A stretch of DNA of 8,446 bases, taken from Pseudomonadales bacterium. Its GTDB lineage: Bacteria > Pseudomonadota > Gammaproteobacteria > Pseudomonadales > Pseudohongiellaceae. Under the pieces are notes generated by a model that saw only the letters and a program-made list of their open reading frames with translations, ran no database searches and had not been told where the DNA came from. The stretch spans positions 1-8,446 of the forward strand of contig JAITMI010000128.1 in NCBI GenBank assembly GCA_031277435.1, read 5' to 3'. The position numbers and the translations under genes were made by a program. This document shows positions 1 through 5,043 of this stretch, in pieces; position 1 is the stretch's first letter; each line of letters starts with the position of its first letter.

Positions 1-495
1 ATCATGCGCGGCATCGACGTGCCGCCTGGCAGCGGCGCCGCCCGTGCGGCGATGGATTGGGATTACGTCAAGCGGCTGAAGGATTTCACCAACATGAGGC
101 TGGTCATCAAGGGCCTGACGCTCGCCGAAGACGCGGAACTGGCGGTAGAGGCCGGCGTGGACGGCATCCTGGTGTCGAACCACGGCGGCCGCGCGGATGA
201 AAGCGGCTACGCCACCATCGACTCGCTGCCGGAAGTGGTGGCGGCGGTGAATGGCCGCACTACCGTGCTGGTCGATGGCGGCATCCGCCGCGGCACCGAC
301 GTACTCAAAGCCTTCGCGCGCGGCGCCGACGCGGTGCTGGTGGGGCGGCCCTACGTATGGGGCGTGGCCGCCTTTGGCGCCGCCGGCGTCACCCGCGTCA
401 TGCGCATTCTCGACGCCGAACTCGAAGTGGCGATGAAACAGGCCGGCATCACCAGCCTCGCGCAGGCAGGGCCACAGTTGTTGCGTGAGGGTTAA
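1..495 (+). CDS. FMN-dependent alpha-hydroxy-acid dehydrogenase/oxidase, 3' part (5' end outside window)
   Basis: This is the C-terminal part of a TIM-barrel flavoenzyme of the lactate dehydrogenase / glycolate oxidase / mandelate dehydrogenase family, which oxidises 2-hydroxy acids to 2-oxo acids with FMN. The frame is open to base 1, so the ATG at 4 is probably internal; full-length members are about 350-400 residues and only about 164 are here. Counting from that ATG, I see the FMN-contacting Lys36 in VIKG, the SNHGGR motif with catalytic His60 and the substrate-carboxylate Arg63, the DGGIRRGTD phosphate-binding stretch at 91-99, and VGRP near 113-116. The residues after SNHGGR are ADESGYATID rather than the frequent QLD-type sequence, so the substrate cannot be predicted. 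The gene ends with TAA at 493-495 and a repeat element follows. The family call is firm; lactate, glycolate and other 2-hydroxy acids all remain possible substrates. Confidence 0.93.
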   Translation: MMRGIDVPPGSGAARAAMDWDYVKRLKDFTNMRLVIKGLTLAEDAELAVEAGVDGILVSNHGGRADESGYATIDSLPEVVAAVNGRTTVLVDGGIRRGTDVLKAFARGADAVLVGRPYVWGVAAFGAAGVTRVMRILDAELEVAMKQAGITSLAQAGPQLLREG

Positions 496-520
496 AAATT
501 GCTGGTGTAGATGCGCGGCG

Positions 521-713
521 CCACCCTCTCCCCCGCCCTCTGAGGCTGTCGCACAAGGGTGGTTTATTTCTCTGCTGTCATTCCGCGCGCAGTCGCGGAA
601 TCCATGTGGCGCTGGGTGTTGCGGTGTTAGTGGATTCTGCGACTGCGCTTCGCTCCGCGCAGAATGACACGGAGAAGTTTTACGACAGTCTCAGAGGGCG
701 GGGGAGAGGGTGG
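521..713. repeat. Long nested inverted-repeat element (MITE/REP-like)
   Basis: The outer arms at 521-553 and 681-713 are reverse complements over 33 bp with two mismatches, starting ccaccctctcccccgccctc and ending in its complement. Inside lie two further mutually inverted segments (576-604 and 631-669). I see no ORF with protein-like composition and no obvious target-site duplication at the borders. The element fills nearly all of the gap between the upstream flavoenzyme gene and dinB. As RNA it would form a long cruciform-like stem and could end transcription of the upstream gene. It resembles the non-autonomous palindromic repeats common between genes in proteobacteria; that class assignment is inference. 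Confidence 0.75.
576..669. repeat. Inner pair of REP-like hairpins
   Basis: The two inner halves of the 521-713 element are inverted copies of each other, and each is also a small hairpin. The left one has perfect 7-bp arms, ttccgcg and cgcggaa (581-600). The right one has ttctgcg and cgcagaa arms (634-664) plus an insertion of about 10 bp in its loop. The tgtcatt...aatcca outline resembles widespread bacterial intergenic palindromes, by memory only. Confidence 0.6.
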
Positions 714-759
714 CATTTAACAAGGAAGAATTTTTAGACCTGTTGTTCTATCACGCGCC

Positions 760-1812
760 ATGCTCAGCAAGTTCATCCACTGTGATTGCGATTGCTTTTT
801 CGCCGCCATCGAAATCCGCGACGACCCCGCGCTCTTGGGTTTGCCGGTGGCGGTGGGCGGCGAGGCCGCGCGCCGCGGCGTGATCGCCACCTGCAACTAC
901 GAAGCCCGCCGCTACGGCGTGCATTCCGCCATGGCCACCGCCACCGCGCAGCGCTTGTGCCGCGATCTCATCGTCATCCCCGGCAACATGGAAAAATACC
1001 GCCTCGCCTCGCGCCAGATTCTCGCCATTTACGCCGATTACACCGATCTCATCGAACCCTTGTCACTCGATGAAGCCTACCTCGATGTCACCCGCAGCAG
1101 CGCCTGTCGCGGCAGCGCCACCTTGATCGCCAAGGACATCCGCGCGCGCGTGAAACGCGAAGTCGGCATCACCGTCTCCGCCGGCATCGCACCCAATAAA
1201 TTTTTGGCGAAAATCGCCAGCGACTGGCGCAAACCCGACGGCCAATTCGTCATCACGCCCAACATGGTCAGCGACTTCGTGCGCGCCCTGCCGGTGCGCA
1301 AAATCCACGGCGTCGGCAAAGTCACCGCGCGCAAGATGCACTTGATGGGCATCGAAACCTGCGCCGATCTGCAAAAGTTCAGCCCCACGCAACTCGCCGA
1401 ACATTTCGGCGGCTTCGGCGAACGCCTGTATCAACTCTGCCGCGGCCAGGACGAACGCCCCATCCAGACCGAACACATACCCAAATCAATCAGCGTCGAA
1501 GAAACCTACGCGCAGGATCTCGTCAGCCTCGACCAATGCCTCGCCGCCCTGCCCGATCTATTTGCGCAACTACAGCGCCGCATGGAAAAATCCCGCACGC
1601 CGCTCGATATCGCCAAGCTGTTCGTCAAATTGAAATTCGCCAACTTCGTCACCACCACCGTGGAACACAGCGCCTTCGAACCCAAGCTCGACGGCTTCGC
1701 GCAACTATGCGCCACCGGCTTCGCCCGCGGCGGCCTGCCGGTACGCCTGCTCGGCCTCGGCATACGCCTGCGCGAAGCGCCGCGCTTCGTACAATTGGAA
1801 CTGTTGTTTTGA
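760..1812 (+). CDS. dinB: DNA polymerase IV (Y-family translesion polymerase)
   Basis: This is an error-prone polymerase that copies past damaged bases. It has 350 residues, essentially the length of E. coli Pol IV. The palm contains HCDCDCFFA (7-15) with metal-binding Asp9 and steric-gate Phe14, and LSLDEAYLD (101-109) with the catalytic Asp104-Glu105 pair. SAGIAPNKFLAKIASDWRKP follows, then the helix-hairpin-helix KIHGVGKVTARKM near 180-192, and a little-finger domain from about 235. The protein ends in QLELLF (345-350), a consensus-like sliding-clamp-binding peptide. The start at 760 matches the family N-terminus, and no in-frame start lies between it and the upstream stop at 718. No good Shine-Dalgarno is adjacent; aaggaag lies about 30 bp upstream. 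I see no canonical LexA box in 714-760. greB follows after 53 bp and is probably cotranscribed. The cysteines alternating with the active-site aspartates are a mild oddity. Confidence 0.97.
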   Translation: MLSKFIHCDCDCFFAAIEIRDDPALLGLPVAVGGEAARRGVIATCNYEARRYGVHSAMATATAQRLCRDLIVIPGNMEKYRLASRQILAIYADYTDLIEPLSLDEAYLDVTRSSACRGSATLIAKDIRARVKREVGITVSAGIAPNKFLAKIASDWRKPDGQFVITPNMVSDFVRALPVRKIHGVGKVTARKMHLMGIETCADLQKFSPTQLAEHFGGFGERLYQLCRGQDERPIQTEHIPKSISVEETYAQDLVSLDQCLAALPDLFAQLQRRMEKSRTPLDIAKLFVKLKFANFVTTTVEHSAFEPKLDGFAQLCATGFARGGLPVRLLGLGIRLREAPRFVQLELLF

Positions 1813-1852
1813 AATTTGAATTATTATCTTGAAATTGGAACTACTGTTTTGA
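1793..1852 (+). repeat. Three tandem 20-bp repeats spanning the dinB stop codon
   Basis: Copies lie at 1793-1812 (aattggaactgttgttttga), 1813-1832 (aatttgaattattatcttga) and 1833-1852 (aattggaactactgttttga). The first copy is the end of dinB, including its TGA. Because 20 is not a multiple of three, each copy sits in a different frame. With the preceding base, the three encode QLELLF-stop, KFELLS-stop and KLELLF-stop. Copies 1 and 3 differ at three of 20 positions, all synonymous within the hexapeptide frame. The repeat occupies most of the dinB-greB gap and is noticeably AT-rich for this window. Confidence 0.85.
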
Positions 1853-1865
1853 AACGGTCCTGCTG

Positions 1866-2402
1866 ATGTCACGTTACCGCCCGCCAATGGCCCCGATGGC
1901 GCCCTACATCACCCCCGAAGGTGAACAGCGCCTGCGCGCCGAACTCGAACAGCTCTGGCGCGTCGAACGCCCGCAAGTCACCCAAGCCGTCAGCGAAGCC
2001 GCCGCGCTCGGCGACCGCTCCGAAAACGCCGAATATATCTACGGCAAAAAACGCCTGCGCGAAATTGACCGCCGAGTACGTTATCTGCGCAAGCGTTTGG
2101 ACGTGCTCAAGGTCGTCAAGGACGCACCGGGTAACACCAATAAAATCTATTTCGGCGCCTGGATCGAATTGATCGACGCGCAAGATAAAACTCATCACTA
2201 CCGCCTGACCGGCCCCGACGAAATCGACCCCGCGCTACACTACATCAGCATCGATTCCGTGCTGGCGCGCGCACTGTTGGGTAAAGAGATCGACAGCGAA
2301 GTCACCGTCCAAACGCCATCCGGCCCCAAGCGGTACGAAATCGCGGCGATCAACTATGGCAACAAACCAGAATGGTTTAATGACGATACAGCGGATGGTT
2401 AA
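1866..2402 (+). CDS. greB: Transcript cleavage factor GreB
   Basis: GreB inserts a coiled coil into the secondary channel of RNA polymerase and stimulates cleavage of backtracked RNA. It acts in the cytoplasm with core polymerase. The 178-residue product has the GreA/GreB coiled-coil domain up to about residue 90, with GDRSENAEY at 49-57; its Asp50 and Glu53 correspond to the acidic tip that positions the catalytic metal. The strongly GreB-like YGKKRLREIDRRVRYL follows at 59-74. A C-terminal FKBP-like domain contains FGAWIEL, YISIDSVLARALLGKE and TPSGPKRYEI. It is about 20 residues longer than E. coli GreB, partly at the N-terminus and partly as an acidic tail (PEWFNDDTADG). ATGs at 1866, 1887 and 1896 are all possible starts. 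None has a clear Shine-Dalgarno, and homology begins only around the third, so the true start is uncertain. It lies 53 bp behind dinB on the same strand. Confidence 0.95.
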   Translation: MSRYRPPMAPMAPYITPEGEQRLRAELEQLWRVERPQVTQAVSEAAALGDRSENAEYIYGKKRLREIDRRVRYLRKRLDVLKVVKDAPGNTNKIYFGAWIELIDAQDKTHHYRLTGPDEIDPALHYISIDSVLARALLGKEIDSEVTVQTPSGPKRYEIAAINYGNKPEWFNDDTADG

Positions 2403-2403
2403 C

Positions 2404-2518
2404 GCAACAGCTTGCCCTGTTGGCTTAGCGGGACGCTTGCGCGCAGGACGCGCGCACGCGAGCCTACAGGGACGTATTCACGGCGTTCCCGCTAAGCCAA
2501 CAGGGCAAGAGCTGTTGC
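2404..2518. repeat. Long near-perfect inverted repeat downstream of greB
   Basis: The left arm 2404-2433 (gcaacagcttgccctgttgg onward) is the reverse complement of 2487-2518, differing only by a two-base bulge in the right arm. The loop contains another hairpin, cgcttgcgcgc (2434-2444) against gcgcgcacgcg (2450-2460), with one mismatch. It begins two bases after the greB stop and could end the dinB-greB transcript, although no T-run follows. The loop sequence resembles dispersed palindromic repeats of other proteobacteria, from memory only. Confidence 0.75.
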
Positions 2519-2543
2519 ATACCAAAGCAACCGTTATGGATGG

Positions 2544-2558
2544 CCCGGTCAAACCGGG
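2544..2558. repeat. Small hairpin before the AraC-type regulator
   Basis: cccggt and accggg form a perfect 6-bp stem with a three-base loop. It lies about 20 bp upstream of the regulator start and just before the aaggg that probably serves as its ribosome-binding site. It may be a remnant REP-type unit or a leader structure; function unknown. Confidence 0.4.
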
Positions 2559-2579
2559 GCATGACAAGGGCAAAAATAA

Positions 2580-3569
2580 ATGCAACACATCACCATCGTA
2601 GGCTACAAAAAAGCCCTCGGCACCAGCATCACGATTCCCATGGAAATGCTGAACGCCGCCGACCTCATCATGCGCATCGCCGCCGCCGGCCAGCCGCGCC
2701 TGCACATGCAGCTCGTCAGCCCCGAAGGCGCCAACATCGAACTCAACGCCGGGCTCGAACTCGTCTGCCGCCACAAGCTCGACGCCATCGACCGCACCGA
2801 CCTCATCATCATCCCCGCGCTATGGGGCAACCCGCTTGGCGTCTGCCGCCACTCCCCCGCGCTGCTCGACTGGCTACGCCACCACGGCGCACGCGACACC
2901 CGCATCTGCGCGGTAGGCACCGGCAGCTTCTTCCTCGCCGAAGCCGGCCTCCTGCGCGGCAAAGTCGCCACCACCCACTGGTACTACTTCGACCACTTCG
3001 CCAACGCCTACCCCGACATCATGCTGCAACGCGACCGCTTCATCACCCGCGCCGGCAACCTCTACTGCTGCGGCAGCGTCAACTCCGTGCGCGACGTCAT
3101 GCTGCATTTCATCGAAGAACACTGGAGCGAAGACGTCGCCGGGCAAGTTTCACGCCACTTCACCCACGAAATCAAACGCTCCTACACCTCCACCTTCCTG
3201 CGCAACGCCCCGCACAACTACCACGACGACGAAACCATCATCGAAATTCAAGACTGGCTGCACTCCTGCTACCAAGACGACCTCACACTCGAGCGCATCG
3301 CCGGGCGCTTTGGCCTCAGCGTGCGCACGCTCAACCGCCGCTTCCGCCAGGCCACCGGCAAAACCCCGCTGCAATACCTGCAACAAGTACGGCTCGACAA
3401 CGCCCGCGAACTACTGCGCTCCAGCAATCTCAGCATCGCCGAAATCGCCTTCCACGCCGGCTACCCCGACGCCAGTTATTTTTCCGCCGCGTTTCGCAAA
3501 GCCATGAAAATGACGCCCACCGCCTACCGTGATCTGGTGCGGCACAAGCTGTTTCAGTTGGAAAAATAA
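2580..3569 (+). CDS. GlxA-like transcriptional regulator (DJ-1/PfpI domain plus AraC HTH)
   Basis: The 329 residues have the two-domain layout of the GlxA branch of AraC regulators. The N-terminal DJ-1/PfpI-like glutamine-amidotransferase fold covers about 1-185 (ITIVGYKKALG, TDLIIIPALWGNP, and the LAEAGLLRGKVATTHW stretch at 119-134). The C-terminal AraC/XylS DNA-binding domain covers about 220-322. Its first HTH lies near 236-256 (LTLERIAGRFGLSVRTLNRR) and its second near 285-305 (SIAEIAFHAGYPDASYFSAA), followed by FRKAMKMTPTAYR. At the position where DJ-1-type domains often carry the nucleophile-elbow Cys, this protein reads CAVGTG with Gly113, so it is probably a ligand sensor without catalysis. 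aaggg at 2566-2570, nine bases before the ATG, supports the start. The immediate downstream gene is convergent, so the target is not suggested by context. Effector and regulon are unknown. Confidence 0.92.
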   Translation: MQHITIVGYKKALGTSITIPMEMLNAADLIMRIAAAGQPRLHMQLVSPEGANIELNAGLELVCRHKLDAIDRTDLIIIPALWGNPLGVCRHSPALLDWLRHHGARDTRICAVGTGSFFLAEAGLLRGKVATTHWYYFDHFANAYPDIMLQRDRFITRAGNLYCCGSVNSVRDVMLHFIEEHWSEDVAGQVSRHFTHEIKRSYTSTFLRNAPHNYHDDETIIEIQDWLHSCYQDDLTLERIAGRFGLSVRTLNRRFRQATGKTPLQYLQQVRLDNARELLRSSNLSIAEIAFHAGYPDASYFSAAFRKAMKMTPTAYRDLVRHKLFQLEK

Positions 3570-3590
3570 AAATGCGAAGGGCTTAAACGA

Positions 3591-3626
3591 CTTCGGCGAG
3601 ACCGCCGCGTGGCGAGCTCGCCGAAG
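3591..3626. terminator. Stem-loop between convergent regulator and HPF genes
   Basis: cttcggcgag (3591-3600) and ctcgccgaag (3617-3626) form a perfect 10-bp stem with a 16-base loop. It sits between two convergent genes, so a terminator role is natural. Read on the minus strand it is followed, after about 15 bases, by T-rich catttttattttt; on the plus strand no T-run follows. It is therefore not a textbook intrinsic terminator, and best supported for the minus-strand gene. Confidence 0.5.
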
Positions 3627-3661
3627 ATTGAACACTCTCGTTGTTTACATTGGGCGGGAGC

Positions 3662-4054
3662 TTATTCGCTCAAGGCGTCGCCCATGAGCATGGGTTCGTC
3701 ATCGGGGCGCTTGCCGTTTTGGCGTCGCTGCTTCTCAAGTTTTTCGTATACCGACTTGAGCCGGCGCTCGAGCGCGTTGAACGCATCGCGCACCGCGACG
3801 TAGATGTCTTCGTGAGAGTGTTTGTCGTGCTGATCGTGAGTGATCACGATGTCATGGTTGGGAATCAAAGCCTCCACGCCTACGTGGTAAACCTTGCCTT
3901 TGTGGTGATTATTGTGAGGAGCCTCCAGTATCACTCGCAAACTTTGAATTTCGTCACTGAATCTTTCAAGTTTCGCTACTCGTTTGTGAACGGCCTCTTC
4001 GACAGCCGCAGAATGGTCTATACCGCGAAACAGAACCTGGGTATCGCTAATCAT
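3662..4054 (-). CDS. HPF/RaiA-family ribosome hibernation factor
   Basis: The 130-residue protein belongs to the S30AE/HPF-RaiA family, whose members bind the decoding region of the 30S subunit in stationary phase or stress and silence ribosomes. Family features are the opening beta strand and helix (TQVLFRGIDHSAAVEEAVHKRVAKLERF), the strand LRVILEAPHNNHHKGKVYHVGVEA with its basic/His-rich turn, and the helix HEDIYVAVRDAFNALERRLK at about 81-100. The tail is charged and low in complexity (KLEKQRRQNGKRPDDEP). It is longer than E. coli Hpf (95) or RaiA (113) but lacks the dimerisation domain of long HPFs. The start is fixed by AGGAGG seven bases upstream and by a promoter about 95 bp upstream. 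It is not next to rpoN or ptsN, the usual hpf setting, so I withhold a symbol. Confidence 0.9.
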   Translation of the reverse strand: MISDTQVLFRGIDHSAAVEEAVHKRVAKLERFSDEIQSLRVILEAPHNNHHKGKVYHVGVEALIPNHDIVITHDQHDKHSHEDIYVAVRDAFNALERRLKSVYEKLEKQRRQNGKRPDDEPMLMGDALSE

Positions 4055-4061
4055 GCACGCG

Positions 4062-4067
4062 CCTCCT
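4062..4067 (-). promoter_or_regulatory. Strong Shine-Dalgarno of the HPF/RaiA gene
   Basis: The minus strand reads AGGAGG with a seven-base spacing to the ATG at 4054. It is the best ribosome-binding site in the window and confirms the start. It suggests efficient translation, consistent with a protein needed in near-ribosome amounts. Confidence 0.8.
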
Positions 4068-4149
4068 GTACGCCGTGTTTTTTGTTGTGGAAGCTGGGGC
4101 CTCCACGGGAATCAAGCAGTCATCCATTTGATTTGATCCTTGCGGCTTG

Positions 4150-4177
4150 ATACTACTCCGGCGTCCTACCTTGTCAA
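4150..4177 (-). promoter_or_regulatory. Sigma70-type promoter for the HPF/RaiA gene
   Basis: On the minus strand a perfect -35 TTGACA (4172-4177) is followed by a 16-base spacer and a -10 TAGTAT (4150-4155). Transcription would start near 4143, giving a leader of about 90 bases. Within the leader, 4087-4106 can fold into an 8-bp stem with one G-U pair and a four-base loop. The promoter lies about 50 bp beyond the end of the M15 peptidase gene, so the HPF gene has its own transcript. Confidence 0.65.
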
Positions 4178-4225
4178 ACCCTTTCTGCACCGAAATGTGT
4201 GTTTTTGACGCAACATATTGAATTA

Positions 4226-4771
4226 TCAGACAATATTGTGATTTGACACACCTGGGCCGGCGTAATACCAGTGCCAAGGTTCATACAGCACCCCATGCGG
4301 ATTGCCGCGCGGAAACGACAGCCTGAAGCCAAAGCCCCCCGCCTGCGCCCGCAGCCAGGCGAAGGCCGGGCTGTGCTCAAACTCCTCCTCCAAGTGCGCA
4401 AAACCCGGCGTGCCGATGTCGAGCGCGCGGCCACTGTGATGCTCGCTGTAACCGGGCGCCGCGCTCACCGCCAGGATCGTCTCCAGCGTCTGCCCACGCG
4501 CCAGTTTGTTTTCGATCAAGCCGGCCTGATAAACGATGCTCCGGTACGCGGACACCAACTGCAAAGTCACGCCCGCCGCCGCCGCCGCCCTGCGCATCTG
4601 GCTCCAGGCGGCTCCGGTGGCGCGTTCGAGCTGGGCCTGGCGCCCGAATACATCGGGCTCGGTGGCAACGAGATCATCGCATTCGTTCTGTAGTGGCAAG
4701 GCGCGCCGGCTGGCGTAGTCGGCGGGGATGCCGAGTTTGGCGTGCAGGGCGTGGATGTCGCTGAGCTGCAT
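4226..4771 (-). CDS. VanY-like D-alanyl-D-alanine carboxypeptidase (peptidase M15B)
   Basis: This is a zinc peptidase of the VanY/LdcB family, which trims the terminal D-amino acid from peptidoglycan stem peptides. The 181-residue product has LVSAYRSIVYQAGLIE at 72-87. The zinc motif SEHHSGRALD follows at 109-118 (His111 and Asp118 as ligands), and EPWHW at 164-168 supplies catalytic Glu164 and the third ligand His167. All catalytic positions expected for the family are present. The start at 4771 is chosen because AGGAAA lies six bases upstream. The frame stays open to an ATG at 4885, but those extra 38 codons run through a GC-rich repeat and read as non-protein sequence. With the 4771 start there is no signal peptide or membrane segment, unusual for a cell-wall enzyme. 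It may act on cytoplasmic recycled peptides, or L,D- rather than D,D-bonds; both are inference. Confidence 0.9.
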   Translation of the reverse strand: MQLSDIHALHAKLGIPADYASRRALPLQNECDDLVATEPDVFGRQAQLERATGAAWSQMRRAAAAAGVTLQLVSAYRSIVYQAGLIENKLARGQTLETILAVSAAPGYSEHHSGRALDIGTPGFAHLEEEFEHSPAFAWLRAQAGGFGFRLSFPRGNPHGVLYEPWHWYYAGPGVSNHNIV

Positions 4772-4777
4772 AGAGAC

Positions 4778-4783
4778 TTTCCT
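4778..4783 (-). promoter_or_regulatory. Shine-Dalgarno that sets the M15 peptidase start
   Basis: The minus strand reads AGGAAA six bases before the ATG at 4771. The competing upstream ATG at 4885 lies inside the 4884-4911 repeat copy and has no such site. This favours the short protein without an N-terminal extension. Confidence 0.6.
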
Positions 4784-4791
4784 GGTAAATG

Positions 4792-4911
4792 GTAGGGGCG
4801 CGGGCCTTGTGCCCGCCCATCGTTCCCCGATGCCTTTGTAGGGGCAGGCCCCCGTGCCTGCCCTTGCCGACGGATACCACGGCACGATGGGCAGGCACGG
4901 GGGCCTGCCCC
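4792..4911. repeat. Cluster of three GC-rich repeat units, two forming a perfect inverted repeat
   Basis: Unit A (4792-4823, gtaggggcgcgggcc...cccatcgt), unit B (4838-4863, gtaggggcaggccccc...) and unit C (4884-4911, inverted) are versions of one unit. B and C match perfectly over 23 bp (4841-4863 against 4889-4911) with a 25-base spacer. A and C share the cccatcgt/acgatggg end. The cluster occupies the leader or promoter region of the M15 peptidase gene and would form a very stable hairpin in its transcript. It looks like a dispersed intergenic repeat family; copy number elsewhere cannot be seen here. Confidence 0.8.
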
Positions 4912-5043
4912 TCCAGTCTGGAGTGGTGTAACGTAAAAAAAGAAGGCGACCTTTGGCTACAAATCAACATAACATGGCGTTAATTTAATAAACTAGACGA
5001 AAGCATCTGCATATGATGCGCTAATTTTTTAGCTCTCCGGCCC

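Noticed and set aside
485..667. Small ORF in the 521-713 repeat region
   Set aside because: It lies within inverted-repeat DNA, has no Shine-Dalgarno and no protein-like pattern.
714..759. LexA/SOS box upstream of dinB
   Set aside because: I looked for a CTGT-N8-ACAG type palindrome and found none; regulation by LexA cannot be claimed.
1793..1852. CRISPR-like or iteron array
   Set aside because: The 20-bp copies are directly adjacent without spacers, only three in number, and derive from the dinB coding end.
2356..2601. 81-codon frame across the greB end and the inverted repeat
   Set aside because: It overlaps the end of greB and the long palindrome; the sequence is explained by the repeat.
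2540..3532. 330-codon plus-strand frame overlapping the AraC-type regulator
   Set aside because: The translation is Arg/His/Pro-rich and low in complexity, a GC-rich off-frame shadow; the overlapping frame has clear DJ-1 and AraC domains.
3641..4150. 169-codon plus-strand frame over the HPF gene
   Set aside because: It is antisense to a gene with a promoter, Shine-Dalgarno and family match; its hydrophobic stretches are a by-product.
4772..4885. N-terminal extension of the M15 peptidase to an ATG at 4885
   Set aside because: The added 38 codons translate GC-rich repeat DNA and have no ribosome-binding site; AGGAAA before 4771 supports the shorter start.
5005..5030. Hairpin gcatc...gatgc with following T-run as an attenuator before fabY
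   Set aside because: The stem is only five base pairs with a seven-base loop; too weak to call, and the same bases overlap a -10-like box.
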